Below, piece after piece: positions 45,015 through 54,260 of a stretch of DNA of 64,000 nucleotides. Under the pieces are notes generated by a model. The model made no database searches and had not been told where the DNA came from. It saw only the letters and a list, made by a program, of their open reading frames with translations. The DNA comes from Mycobacterium colombiense. Lineage in GTDB: Bacteria; Actinomycetota; Actinomycetes; Mycobacteriales; Mycobacteriaceae. Made by a program: the position numbers and the translations under genes. How positions within the stretch are numbered: position 1 is the first letter of the stretch; each line of letters opens with the position of its first letter. The stretch covers positions 174,725 to 238,724 of the forward strand of contig NZ_LZSX01000032.1 in the NCBI RefSeq assembly GCF_001665835.1. The letters are read 5' to 3'.

Positions 45015-46550
45015 TTACGGCAGCACGGTGTGCATCAGCATCACGTCGTATGCCGACCACAGCGACAGGTTGAAGTACAGGTCGCGTCCGGACGACCAGG
45101 GATGGATCATCGGCGCATAGATACCGCCGGGCATTTGGAACGAGGACACCAGCGGCTGCTCGGGACTCCAGGGCCCTTGCGGCGTCGGCGCGGTCCGTGC
45201 CACGACGTCGTTGCTGCCGCCGTCGGTGTAGAGCACCAGGTATTGCTTGAGATAACTGTTGTACTGGGCCGACATTTCGCCGACCGGCCCCGGGAAAATC
45301 GGTGTCGCCGCGCCGGGGTTGTTCGCCACCCAGTGACCGCCGTTGTCGCCGTTCCAGTACTGGTACTTGGTCAGGTCGGGCAGTTGATTCGGTGGGACGC
45401 GCGAGAGGAATGCCGCGCCGCCACGTCCCGACGGGGTGCCGAACTGGTAGAGGTAGCCGTCGTTCCCCTTCATGAACGCGCCCATCTGGAAGTTTTCATT
45501 TCCCGGCGTAAACCCAGCTCCCGGAATGGCATCCGGCGAGGCCGTGCGAACGGTGGTCGGGAAGATCCCCCAGTTCTGGCCGTTGTCGGTGGACCGGGCG
45601 ATCGCCGAGTAGTTCGTCGACCATTCGCCGTCACGGCCCCACTGCCGGATGGACATGTAGCTCATGTACTGGGTTCTGCCCATCGACATCGCCGCGGTCG
45701 GGATGATGCCCGTCTCGTGCGCCGCCTTGTGGATGGTGTTGACGACCTGCTTCGAAAGCCCGGGCGCCCACACCGGCGAGCCGGAGTATCTGTCGTTCGG
45801 CACACCGTCGGCGATGTGAATTCCCTTGGACAGATCGTGGTCGTTGCTGCGGAACAGGGTGTTGTAGCGCCACTGCTGGCCGTGCACCTTGCAGTAGCCG
45901 AAGGTGTCACCGAAGGCCATCAGTACCTGACGGTTCGCGGGATCGCCGTTGTCCCAGGCAATTCCGAGGTCGGTGCCGGAGACGCTGAAACGTTGCAGGG
46001 TCTTGTTGGGGCCGTTCGGTCCGGTCACCCAGTCGACGAGCGAGGTCGGAGCCCCCGCGATCGAAGGGGGCGGCGGTCCCGGCTGTGGCTGCGGCTGCGG
46101 CATCGGTGCGGCGTTCGGGCGCAGCGGGTTGGCATTCGGCGGGACCGGGACCCCGGGCGGGGACGGATTGGGTCCGGGCGGCAACACTGCGGCTTGCGGG
46201 TACATCGGTGCGGAGGGGTCAGGTCCGGGCGTCGGCACCTCGGCTCGCGGATGCGCCGGTGCGGAGTACTGCCGGCCCGGAGCGGCCGGCTTGAGCAATG
46301 AAGAGATCAGCGGACCCAGCCGCGGTAGCGGCGCCTGGTCATTCGTGTGCGTGGGCCTGCGACCGACCGGCGGCTGGACGACCGGCTGGGGTGCGGGCAT
46401 TGCCGGCGGCGCCGCGGGAGGATCGACGTTCGCCTCGGGCGCCCCGCACGGTGTGGCGTTTGCGATTGGCGCGGGCCCCACCACGAGGACGAATCCGATA
46501 GCGGCCACCGAAGCCATCGATAGCGACACACTTCGCAGAAACGCCGACAT
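45015..46550 (-). CDS. Secreted DUF4185 protein (candidate D-arabinan hydrolase)
   Basis: From ATG 46550 the product is 511 residues. It has a signal peptide (SVSLSMASVAAIGFVLVVGP, cut near residue 33), a long Pro-rich stalk (~45-175), then a DUF4185 domain (~180-511) containing LMAFGDTFGYC, VWAPGLSKQV and QYNSYLKQYLVLYTDGGS, the repeating motifs of a beta-propeller. DUF4185 members have been shown to be endo-D-arabinanases (GH183) acting on mycobacterial arabinan, so this protein may trim arabinogalactan or lipoarabinomannan in the wall. Some open frame exists upstream but the signal peptide fixes the start. It stands alone in the strand. Confidence 0.8.
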   Translation of the reverse strand: MSAFLRSVSLSMASVAAIGFVLVVGPAPIANATPCGAPEANVDPPAAPPAMPAPQPVVQPPVGRRPTHTNDQAPLPRLGPLISSLLKPAAPGRQYSAPAHPRAEVPTPGPDPSAPMYPQAAVLPPGPNPSPPGVPVPPNANPLRPNAAPMPQPQPQPGPPPPSIAGAPTSLVDWVTGPNGPNKTLQRFSVSGTDLGIAWDNGDPANRQVLMAFGDTFGYCKVHGQQWRYNTLFRSNDHDLSKGIHIADGVPNDRYSGSPVWAPGLSKQVVNTIHKAAHETGIIPTAAMSMGRTQYMSYMSIRQWGRDGEWSTNYSAIARSTDNGQNWGIFPTTVRTASPDAIPGAGFTPGNENFQMGAFMKGNDGYLYQFGTPSGRGGAAFLSRVPPNQLPDLTKYQYWNGDNGGHWVANNPGAATPIFPGPVGEMSAQYNSYLKQYLVLYTDGGSNDVVARTAPTPQGPWSPEQPLVSSFQMPGGIYAPMIHPWSSGRDLYFNLSLWSAYDVMLMHTVLP

Positions 46551-47351
46551 GTAGCACCTTTCGAGGGGTAGGACACCGCGTTGACGTCCTCTAGCTGGCC
46601 CATGTGACGATAGTGATTTGCGGGACAAATGTGACCAGTGATGAGCTGATAGGTATCCATCCGTGACCGTGTCGCAACGCGGCGATCCCGCCCACCGCAC
46701 ACCTTGCATGCGGTTAGCTCACGATCTATATGGGCAGCTGGGAAGCCTGGCTGACTTTGCCATAGCCGCGCCCACACTGGACTACCCAGCGCTCGGCGCG
46801 ATGCCAGGATGGACCCCGGAACGGCCCCAGCGGGACCATGGGTGACCGTTCCGCCGAGGCCGGCTTGTCGTTACGGAGTGGGCACCTCCCCACTCGGTCC
46901 CGCGGCAGCGGCGCGGCGGTTGCGGCATCCCGCAGGGAGCGACATCGACTTTGCTGGACGGCCGCCGGAGCCGCCGCCGAGGGCCCCGCCAGCCGCCGAT
47001 CCGTATTCGGTACGGGCGCACCACCTTGACGCAGCTCAGCCTCGCGCGCGCGGAGCCATCAAACACTCTGTTGCACACACGGAAAACAAGATTTGTCATT
47101 CGCCCGGCGCAGCGCGAAAGGCGTGTCACACTCAAACAGATTGGGTCAGCATGTTTGTCGACCGTCATCGGTGGCAATGATCCAACAGAGGCGAGTGCGT
47201 CGGCCGGCCTTCGCATTCGTCTAGGTCCCGTCGGTTCAGCCCGAGAGCCGACGGGGCCGCCCTTTTTGGGCCCTTTTCGCCGACCTCAAGCGGTCGCCCC
47301 GGGTCGCCGATAGGCCTCAACAACCCCGCCGTGCGGGAGTACCGTCGGCCT
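46551..47351. other. Non-coding ~800-base interval
   Basis: I see no gene supported here. It holds the promoter of the DUF4185 gene (46551-46650), a G+C-rich middle, and a more A/T-rich stretch around 47050-47170. Near its right end is the strong hairpin listed separately. An unannotated small RNA ending at that hairpin is possible. Confidence 0.4.
47227..47270 (+). terminator. Hairpin plus T-run, candidate terminator or sRNA end
   Basis: CCCGTCGG (47227-47234) pairs with CCGACGGG (47248-47255) around a 13-base loop. Ten bases on, a second small GCCC-TTTTT-GGGC element carries five T. No gene on this strand ends nearby, so it may end an unannotated transcript from the interval upstream, or insulate the gene at 47352. 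Confidence 0.45.
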
Positions 47352-47795
47352 ATGGACGGGTCGCCCGGCGGGTGGATTCTCGGCGGTTATCAAAGCGATT
47401 TCGCTCGCAACCTCACCAGAGAAGGTCGCGACTTCGCCGCGCTGACGGACGAGATCGTCGATGCCACCTCGACCACGACCGGGGTCGATGCGGCCGACAT
47501 CGCGGTGGTGCACGTCGCCAACGCCTTCGGCGAGATGGTCGCGCGGCAGGGCCACCTCGGGGCGATGCGGGCCACGGTGTGCGACGGCCTCTGGGACACC
47601 CCGGCCTCGCGGCACGAAGCGGCGTGCGCCTCCGGCAGCGTGGCGGCGCTGTCAGCGATGGCCGATCTGCACTCGGGCGCCTACGACACCGTGCTGGTGG
47701 TGGGCGCCGAGCTGGAGAAGCCCGTCCCCGGCGACACCGCCGCCACGGTGAGTTTCGTCGTCAGCGCACCAAAGGCGAGTGACCATGGATGTTGA
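47352..47795 (+). pseudogene. Thiolase/lipid-transfer-type acetyltransferase, truncated to N-terminal third (Rv0914c-like)
   Basis: The 147-residue frame matches the first ~130 residues of a SCP2-type thiolase: WILGGYQSDFARNLTREG, HVANAFGEMVARQGHLG, active-site Cys in HEAACASGSVAALSAMADL, and VVGAELEKPVPGDTAA. It then changes into VSFVVSAPKASDHGC and stops, where a full protein (about 410 residues) continues. The remaining ~270 residues are missing and the next gene begins inside the last codons. A deletion that ran up to the start of the oxygenase gene explains this. It lacks the His and second Cys catalytic region, so it is not an active thiolase. Confidence 0.78.
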
Positions 47796-49299
47796 GATCG
47801 TCGGCAAGTTCCTGTCCACCCTGCCCGAAGACGACGACCACCCGTATCGCACCGGGCCGTGGCGTCCCCAGACCACCGAGTGGGACGCCGACGACCTGAT
47901 CGCAGTCGAGGGTGAGATTCCCCGCGACCTGGACGGCGTCTACCTGCGCAACACCGAGAACCCGCTGCACCCGGCGTTGAAGACCTATCACCCGTTCGAC
48001 GGCGACGGCATGGTGCACGTGGTCGGCTTCCGCGACGGAAAGGCCTTCTACCGCAACCGATTCATCCGCACCGACGGCTTCCTGGCCGAGAACGACGCGG
48101 GCGGGCCGCTGTGGCCGGGTCTGGCCGAGCCCGTGCAGCTGGCTCGGCGCGAGCAGGGCTGGGGCGCGCGCACGAAGATGAAGGACGCGTCGAGCACGGA
48201 CGTCATCGTCCACCGCGGTATCGCACTGACCAGCTTCTACCAGTGCGGCGACCTGTACCGGATCGACCCGTACTCGGCCGGCACGCTGGGCAAGGAGTCC
48301 TGGAACGGCGGATTCCCGGCCGAATGGGGCGTGTCCGCACATCCCAAGGTAGACAACAGAACCGGTGAACTGCTGTTCTTCAACTACAGCAAGCAAGATC
48401 CGTACATGCACTACGGCGTGGTCGACGAGCGCAACGAGCTGGCGCACTATGTCGACATCCCGCTGCCCGGGCCGCGTCTCCCCCACGACATGGCGTTCAC
48501 CGAAAACTACGCCATCCTCAACGATTTCCCGCTGTTCTGGGATCCCCAACTGCTCGAACACGACGTGCACCTGCCACGCTTCTATCCCGACATGCCGTCG
48601 CGGTTCGCGGTGATCCCCCGCCGCGGCGGCACCGGGGACATTCGCTGGTTCGAGGCCGCCCCGACGTTCGTGCTGCACTTCACCAACGCCTATGAGGACG
48701 GCGACGAGATCGTGCTCGACGGCTTTTTCGAAGGCGACCCGTCCCCGCTCGATACCGGTGGGACCAAGTGGGAGAAGCTGTTTCGCTTCCTCGCACTGGA
48801 TCGCCTGCAGGCCCGGCTGCACCGGTGGCGCTTCAACATGGTCACCGGCGCGGTGCGAGAAGAGCGGCTCTCGGAGTCCATCACCGAGTTCGGCACCATC
48901 AACCCCGAGTGCGCCGGCGGCGCCTACCGCTACACCTACGCCGCCACCGGCAAGCCCGGCTGGTTCTTGTTCGACGGCCTGGTCAAACACGACCTGCGCA
49001 CCGGGACCGAGGAAGGCTTCTGGTTCGGTGAGGGCGTCGTCGGAAGCGAGGCCGCGATGGCGCCGCGGGCGGGCGCCTCCGGTGAGGACGACGGCTACCT
49101 GGTCACCCTCACCACCGACATGAACACCGACGCCTCCTACTGCCTGGTGTTCGACGCCGCCCGGGTCGGCGACGGTCCGGTGTGCAAACTGCAACTGCCC
49201 GAACGTATTTCCAGCGGAACCCACTCGACGTGGGCGCCCGGCGCGCAACTGCGGCGCTGGGACACCGCCGACTCGGCCGCCGGCGCGATCGGGCTGTGA
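47785..49299 (+). CDS. Carotenoid-cleavage-type dioxygenase (Rv0913c-like)
   Basis: The 504-residue protein is a member of the RPE65/carotenoid oxygenase family. The four iron-binding His positions are visible in SAHPKVDNRTGEL, GPRLPHDMAFTENY, FVLHFTNAYEDG and SSGTHSTWAPG, set on the blades of a seven-bladed propeller. It cleaves a double bond of a carotenoid or related polyene with O2. ATG 47785, behind AAAGGCGAG, overlaps the thiolase remnant. In M. tuberculosis the same gene follows an intact thiolase gene. Here it is followed directly by a VOC protein. Confidence 0.88.
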   Translation: MDVEIVGKFLSTLPEDDDHPYRTGPWRPQTTEWDADDLIAVEGEIPRDLDGVYLRNTENPLHPALKTYHPFDGDGMVHVVGFRDGKAFYRNRFIRTDGFLAENDAGGPLWPGLAEPVQLARREQGWGARTKMKDASSTDVIVHRGIALTSFYQCGDLYRIDPYSAGTLGKESWNGGFPAEWGVSAHPKVDNRTGELLFFNYSKQDPYMHYGVVDERNELAHYVDIPLPGPRLPHDMAFTENYAILNDFPLFWDPQLLEHDVHLPRFYPDMPSRFAVIPRRGGTGDIRWFEAAPTFVLHFTNAYEDGDEIVLDGFFEGDPSPLDTGGTKWEKLFRFLALDRLQARLHRWRFNMVTGAVREERLSESITEFGTINPECAGGAYRYTYAATGKPGWFLFDGLVKHDLRTGTEEGFWFGEGVVGSEAAMAPRAGASGEDDGYLVTLTTDMNTDASYCLVFDAARVGDGPVCKLQLPERISSGTHSTWAPGAQLRRWDTADSAAGAIGL

Positions 49300-49781
49300 T
49301 GAGCGCCGACAAGCCCCACCACACGACGCACTGGCCGCCGCAGCTGGCGCCGATCGGTGCCATCCGTTTCGCGCGCCGCTCCACCCATTTCGCTGAAACA
49401 GTGCAGTTCTACCGCGATCTGGTGGGGCTGCCGCTCTACGAGACGTTCGGGGACAGCTACGGAAGCAACGGCGCCATCTTCGGGTTGCCCAGCTGGAACC
49501 TCACCATGGAAATCGTGGAGGCCGTCGGCACCGTCGCGGTGGACCATCACGAACAGCTGTGTCTGTACTTTCCCGACCCACAGGCGCAGCACGCCGCCCT
49601 GGCGCGCCTGCGGGAGGCGGGCGTCGAGCCCGTCGAACAGCACCCCTATTGGGAGGCCACGGGCGCGGTCACCTTCCGCGACCCGGATGGACGTGAAATC
49701 GTGTTCGCGCCCTTCGTATTCGGGGTGAACGAGCCCGAGAACAGCGCCGCGTCGGGGACGCACGAATTTCCGTCGGCCTGA
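49299..49781 (+). CDS. VOC-superfamily (glyoxalase/extradiol-type) protein
   Basis: The ATG overlaps the oxygenase stop by one base (TGATG). The 160-residue product has the beta-alpha-beta-beta-beta VOC fold: FARRSTHFAETVQFYRDLVG, IFGLPSWNLTMEIVEAVG, and ATGAVTFRDPDGREIVFAPF, the usual last strand with a metal-site Glu near ETFGDSYG/VEAVG. The substrate is unknown; co-translation suggests it acts with the carotenoid-type oxygenase. The gene is convergent with the next membrane protein after 4 bases. Confidence 0.8.
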   Translation: MSADKPHHTTHWPPQLAPIGAIRFARRSTHFAETVQFYRDLVGLPLYETFGDSYGSNGAIFGLPSWNLTMEIVEAVGTVAVDHHEQLCLYFPDPQAQHAALARLREAGVEPVEQHPYWEATGAVTFRDPDGREIVFAPFVFGVNEPENSAASGTHEFPSA

Positions 49782-49785
49782 CGCT

Positions 49786-50220
49786 TCAGCGGCCGGACCG
49801 CCCGGAAGCCGCCGCGGCGATGACGGCCACCAGCGAGCACGCCACCGCGCAGACCGCTGCGCTCGCGCCGACGTACAGCCCGTATTCGGCCGACACCGGC
49901 GGGTTGACGTTGAGCTTGTAGTACCACACCGTCAGCGCCACGATCAACAGCGAAATCAGCAGCGCAGCAACCGATGCGAGCTTCACCGACAGCCCACGAC
50001 CCATCATCGCGCCGACCACCAGCAGCGTCGAAGCCAACAGCACGATGAGCTGGCCCGCACCGAAACCCCGGGGCAGTTCCAGGTTGCCGTGAGCGCCGCC
50101 GATGGCGTTGGCCCAGCCCCCGCCGTTGACGGTCGTCCGCAGCCACGGCAGCCATGCGCTGGCCGACACCACGACGGCGAAAAACGCCACCAGCCAACCG
50201 GGGCGCAGTCGGCGAGTCAT
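49786..50220 (-). CDS. Four-helix membrane protein (Rv0912-like)
   Basis: The 144-residue product has four hydrophobic segments (WLVAFFAVVVSASAWLPWL, LIVLLASTLLVVGAMM, VAALLISLLIVALTVWYY, GASAAVCAVACSLVAVIAA) and a Gly-rich loop between the first two. It lies in the same place as Rv0912 in M. tuberculosis. Function unknown. About 67 bases separate it from the VOC protein upstream. Confidence 0.75.
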   Translation of the reverse strand: MTRRLRPGWLVAFFAVVVSASAWLPWLRTTVNGGGWANAIGGAHGNLELPRGFGAGQLIVLLASTLLVVGAMMGRGLSVKLASVAALLISLLIVALTVWYYKLNVNPPVSAEYGLYVGASAAVCAVACSLVAVIAAAASGRSGR

Positions 50221-50287
50221 GGTAGCGAGATTAACGGACTCTCACACCGGGCCGCGTGAGCGAGCGGGAGGCTCGCCGTACGAGAGG

Positions 50288-51058
50288 CTACGTCTGCAGC
50301 GAGGACAGGTTGAAGACCGCGCCCGTCGGGTCGCCCGCGGCGGCCAGCCGTCCGTACGGGGTGTCCTCGGCGTCGCGCACCACGATGCCGCCGTTGTCGG
50401 CGATCACCCGCAACGTCTTGTCCACGTCCTCGGCGCCGAAGAAGATCGCCCAGTTCGACTGGATGTCCTGCGGCAGGAACGCGGCGCCGTCCATCACGCC
50501 GAGCAATTGCTCGTCACCGAATCGCGCCGTGCTGTACCGGAATTCGTCGGTGTCGGACACTGTTTCGGTCTGCCATCCCAGGACATCGCGGTAGAAGTCG
50601 AGGGCCGCGCCGTAGCCGCGTGTGGTCAGCTGGTGCCACACCGGGGCACCCGCCGCCCCGATGAGCTCGAAGCCGCGGTGTTCCAGCGGCTGCCAAAGCC
50701 CGAAGACCGCGCCGGCGGGGTCGGTCGCGACAGCCATGTGGCCCTTGGCGGGCACCTCCATCGCCATGCACACCGCACCACCGGCCCCGGTTGCCGCGGC
50801 GGCGGTGGCGTCGATGTCGGCGGTGTGGAAGTAGGTGGCCCAGTGGTCGGGCGACCCGGCTTCGGGCCGGTTGGCCATGATGCCGGCCACCGGGTGGCCG
50901 TCCTTGGCGGCATTGACGTAGCCGCCGTACTCGGGTCCGGCGGACGCGAAGGTCCAGCCGAAGACCGCGCCGTAGAACTGCTGGGCGCGGGCGACGTCGG
51001 ACGTGGTCAGGTCGATCCAGCATGGGGCGCCCAGCGGGGCGGAGTCGCGGATGGGCAC
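50288..51058 (-). CDS. Double VOC-domain protein (Rv0911-like)
   Basis: GTG 51058, preceded by AGGAGG 5 bases away, gives 256 residues, one fewer than I recall for Rv0911. Two VOC repeats: ~5-125 (PCWIDLTTSDVARAQQFYGA, DPAGAVFGLWQPLEHRG) and ~135-256 (VWHQLTTRGYGAALDFYRDV, DPTGAVFNLSSLQT). Each repeat has the beta-alpha-beta-beta-beta order. This arrangement is common in actinobacterial proteins of unknown substrate, some induced by hydroxylated antibiotics or lactones. Upstream in-frame ATG 51103 is less likely. Confidence 0.82.
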   Translation of the reverse strand: MPIRDSAPLGAPCWIDLTTSDVARAQQFYGAVFGWTFASAGPEYGGYVNAAKDGHPVAGIMANRPEAGSPDHWATYFHTADIDATAAAATGAGGAVCMAMEVPAKGHMAVATDPAGAVFGLWQPLEHRGFELIGAAGAPVWHQLTTRGYGAALDFYRDVLGWQTETVSDTDEFRYSTARFGDEQLLGVMDGAAFLPQDIQSNWAIFFGAEDVDKTLRVIADNGGIVVRDAEDTPYGRLAAAGDPTGAVFNLSSLQT

Positions 51059-51146
51059 GGTGACCTCCTGGTGGTGTCCTGGCCCCGAGGGAAAGGGCTT
51101 CACACTATCGACTGCTGCCCAGCCTAAAACTCATCGGCGCCCGCGG

Positions 51147-51620
51147 TCAGCGATGAGGCCCACCGTCTCCGTTCGTGCTCGGGTCGGCGCCGGTGAACAC
51201 CGTGACGAAGTTCTCCAGCGATTGGTTGATGTCGCCGCGCAGGGCGGCGGCGACGATCATGCCGATGGGGCCGAACAGGGCCGGGCCGCCCAGGTGCACG
51301 TCGAAGCTGACGGTGGCGCCGTCGTCCTTGGGCGCGATCTTGGCCATCAGCTTGACCTTGACCCCGCCGACGCCGTCGCCGTTGAGCGTCATGCCCTCGG
51401 GCGGCTTGTAGCGCACGACCGTCCATTTGATCCGGCTGTACATGCCCTTGACCTCGACGATGGACTCGACGATCGTGCCCTTTTCGATCTCGTCGGGCAG
51501 GGTGCTGCGCCACACCCGGTGAATCGTCAGCCAGTCCTTGTACCGGGACAGGTCGGAGGCGTGCTGCCAGGCCACCTCTGGTGGCAGCGGCACATCGATG
51601 GATCCGGAAAGCTTCGCCAT
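51147..51620 (-). CDS. SRPBCC/START-like protein, Rv0910-type toxin of a putative TA pair
   Basis: The 157-residue product is an SRPBCC (polyketide cyclase/START-like) fold: GSIDVPLPPEVAWQHASDLS, then a central KWTVVRYKPPEGMTLNG and a helix at the end (ALRGDINQSLENFVTVF). The ortholog Rv0910 has been listed as the toxin of the M. tuberculosis Rv0909-Rv0910 toxin-antitoxin pair. It starts 3 bases after the stop of the small upstream gene, so both are one operon. The toxic mechanism is unknown; a lipid-binding cavity is expected. Confidence 0.83.
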   Translation of the reverse strand: MAKLSGSIDVPLPPEVAWQHASDLSRYKDWLTIHRVWRSTLPDEIEKGTIVESIVEVKGMYSRIKWTVVRYKPPEGMTLNGDGVGGVKVKLMAKIAPKDDGATVSFDVHLGGPALFGPIGMIVAAALRGDINQSLENFVTVFTGADPSTNGDGGPHR

Positions 51621-51623
51621 TGC

Positions 51624-51812
51624 TCAGTTCTGCTGGTCGCCGGTGTCCGCGGCGCCGGTGGCCTTCTTGGCCTGTTCCTGCACCTGGTGGATGGTGTCGG
51701 TGTACTTGCCCTGCGTCTTGTCGTCGACGAACTCGCCGGCCTTGTCGATCGCCATTTCGACCTTGTCGGCGTTCTGCGACAACAGGTCTTTTGCCTTGTC
51801 CAGGAATCCCAT
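51624..51812 (-). CDS. Small CsbD/antitoxin-like protein, Rv0909-type
   Basis: The 62-residue product is a single amphipathic, charged helix pair: [40 protein letters not shown] and [13 protein letters not shown]. Annotated in M. tuberculosis as the antitoxin Rv0909. Its look is also like stress CsbD/YjbJ-type proteins, so the antitoxin label is a family assignment. GGGAGGGC precedes ATG 51812. Confidence 0.8.
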   Translation of the reverse strand: MGFLDKAKDLLSQNADKVEMAIDKAGEFVDDKTQGKYTDTIHQVQEQAKKATGAADTGDQQN

Positions 51813-51878
51813 GCGCCCTCCCTTTTCCCGGCATCGTACTTGGCCGGCGACGGCGCATTGCGGGGGAGTTCGGCGCGC

Positions 51879-54260
51879 TCAGCGCCACAACCGCGGCTGC
51901 ACGCCCAGCACTTTGGCGCGGATCCACCACGTGGCCTCGATGGCGGCCGCACCCAGCGCCCCGACCCCCAGCGCGGTCGAGGTCACCGCCACATTGGACG
52001 GGTCGAGCAGGAACTCCTTGCGCGCCAGCGGCAGGCTGAAAATCACGACATAGGCCAGGCCCGAAGCGATTACCAGCGCCACCCGCCACCACTCGTAGGG
52101 GCGGGCCACCACGGCCAGCACCCACAGCGCGGTCATCAGCAACGTGATCAGGGCCGCGGTGGACGCCTGATCCTGTTGGACGAAGGTGGCGTGGCGGCCG
52201 TGATAGGCCAGCAGGTAGGAGGCGAACGTCGCGGTGCCGACGATCAGCCCGGAGGGCAGCGCGGACGTGAGGACCCGGCGCACGAAACCAGGATGGGCGC
52301 GTTCGTTGTTGGGCGCCAGCGACAGGATGAACGACGGTATGCCGATGGTGAACCAGGCCGCGACGGTGACGTGGATGGGCTGGAACGGGTACAGCAGCGG
52401 GTCGGCTTTCAGCGGTTTGGAGAGCAGGCATTCGATGCCCACCAGCAACGCCAGCAGCACCGAGTACACCGTCTTGGTCAGGAACAGGTTGGCGACGCGC
52501 TCGATGTTGCCGATCACCCGGCGCCCCTCTCCGACGACATAGGGCAGCGTGGCGAACCTGTTGTCCAGCAGGACGATCTGCGCAACCGCGCGCGCCGCGG
52601 GGCTGCCGGCGCCCATCGCGACACCTATGTCGGCGTCCTTGAGGGCCAGCACATCGTTGACGCCGTCGCCGGTCATCGCGACGGTGTGCCCGTGTGATTG
52701 CAGGGCGTGCACCATGGCGCGTTTCTGGTCCGGCCGCACCCGCCCGAAGGTGGTGTGGGTGTCCAGCGCGTCGGCCAATTGCGCGGGCTCGGTCGGTAAT
52801 TGGCGCGCGTCCATCGTCTCCCCGCGCAGCCCGAGCTTGCCCGCGACGGCGCCGACCGAGACGGCGTTGTCCCCGGACAGCACCTTGACCGAAACACCCT
52901 GTTCGGCAAAGTATTCCAGCGTCTCGCGCGCGTCCGGACGCACCTTCTGCTCGAGGACCACCAGGGCGGCGGGGGTGACGCGGCCCGGCGCGTCGGGGTG
53001 ATCGACGGCGACGTCACCGGCGCCGACCAGTAGCACCCGCAACCCCTGCGCCCCGATCCGCTCGGCCTGTTCGGCGGCCGCCGAGGCCGGCTCGAGCAAC
53101 ACATCCGGCGCCCCCATCACCCAATTGCCATGGCCGTCGAATGAGACGCCGCTCCATTTGGTGGCCGACTTGAAAGGCGCTGTCGCGGTGACGGTCCAGC
53201 CGGGCGCGTCGTGGTAGGTCTCGGCGATGGCCCGCATGCTCGCGTTGGGTCGCGGGTCGGCGGCGGCCAACGAGGCCAGCACGTCGGCGATCCGCTTCCC
53301 CGGCGCGCCGAGTTCGTCCACGGTCGCCACCCGCATGCCGCTTTCGGTCAGGGTGCCCGTCTTGTCCGCGCAGACCACGTCGACGCGCGCGAGCCCCTCG
53401 ATGGCGGGCAGCTCCTGCACCAGGCACCGGCGCTGACCGAGCCGGACCACCCCGACCGCGAACGCGACCGACGTCAGCAACACCAGCCCTTCGGGGACCA
53501 TCGGCACCAGTGCGCCGACCGTGCGCAGCACGGCCTCTCGCCAGTCGGCGCGCGTGGTGAACAGCTGGGTGTAGATGGTGAGCAGACCCGCTGGCACCAA
53601 AAGGTAGGTGATGAACTGCAAGATGCGGTTAATGCCGTTGCGCAGTTCGGATTTCACCAGGGTGAACTTGCTGGCCTCCTCGGCGAACTTGCTGGCGTAG
53701 GCGTCCGGCCCCACCTTGGTGGCGCGGTAGGCGCCGCTGCCCGCGACCACGAAACTGCCCGACATCACCGCGTCGCCGACGGCCTTGGCGATCGGGTCAG
53801 CCTCACCGGTCAGCAGCGACTCGTCCACTTCCAGGTTCGCCTCCTCGACGATCTCGCCGTCGACGACGACCTGATCGCCGGGGCCCAGCTCGATGATGTC
53901 GTCGAGCACCACCTCGGCGGGCGGCACCGCCCGGGTTCCGGATTGCCTGCGCACCAAGGGTTTCGCCTGCCCCACGATGGCGAGCTTGTCGAGTGTCCGC
54001 TTGGCCCGGATCTCCTGGACCATGCCGACGACACTGTTGGCGATGATCAACAGCCCGAACATCCCGTTGATCACCGAGCCCGTCGCGAGCACGATCAGCA
54101 GCAGCACCCCCAGGATCGCGTTGATCCGGGTGAAGACGTTGGCCCGGACGATGGCGGTGATGCTGCGCGTGGCGCGTTCCCGTACCGCGTTGCTCTTGCC
54201 GTCGGCCACGCGCTGCGCGGCGTCGGCGTCGGTCAGACCGGCGGCGGGAGCGAGCGTCAT
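51879..54260 (-). CDS. ctpE: P-type cation-transporting ATPase CtpE
   Basis: The 793-residue P-type ATPase shows the phosphorylation motif [12 protein letters not shown] near residue 295, [33 protein letters not shown] (helix 4 PEGL ion site), KVLSGDN and [20 protein letters not shown] in the hinge, and about ten membrane helices. No heavy-metal domain is present at the N terminus. CtpE of mycobacteria imports Ca2+ by published work in M. smegmatis. The ATG at 54260 overlaps the end of the next (upstream) gene by 4 bases. Confidence 0.92.
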   Translation of the reverse strand: MTLAPAAGLTDADAAQRVADGKSNAVRERATRSITAIVRANVFTRINAILGVLLLIVLATGSVINGMFGLLIIANSVVGMVQEIRAKRTLDKLAIVGQAKPLVRRQSGTRAVPPAEVVLDDIIELGPGDQVVVDGEIVEEANLEVDESLLTGEADPIAKAVGDAVMSGSFVVAGSGAYRATKVGPDAYASKFAEEASKFTLVKSELRNGINRILQFITYLLVPAGLLTIYTQLFTTRADWREAVLRTVGALVPMVPEGLVLLTSVAFAVGVVRLGQRRCLVQELPAIEGLARVDVVCADKTGTLTESGMRVATVDELGAPGKRIADVLASLAAADPRPNASMRAIAETYHDAPGWTVTATAPFKSATKWSGVSFDGHGNWVMGAPDVLLEPASAAAEQAERIGAQGLRVLLVGAGDVAVDHPDAPGRVTPAALVVLEQKVRPDARETLEYFAEQGVSVKVLSGDNAVSVGAVAGKLGLRGETMDARQLPTEPAQLADALDTHTTFGRVRPDQKRAMVHALQSHGHTVAMTGDGVNDVLALKDADIGVAMGAGSPAARAVAQIVLLDNRFATLPYVVGEGRRVIGNIERVANLFLTKTVYSVLLALLVGIECLLSKPLKADPLLYPFQPIHVTVAAWFTIGIPSFILSLAPNNERAHPGFVRRVLTSALPSGLIVGTATFASYLLAYHGRHATFVQQDQASTAALITLLMTALWVLAVVARPYEWWRVALVIASGLAYVVIFSLPLARKEFLLDPSNVAVTSTALGVGALGAAAIEATWWIRAKVLGVQPRLWR

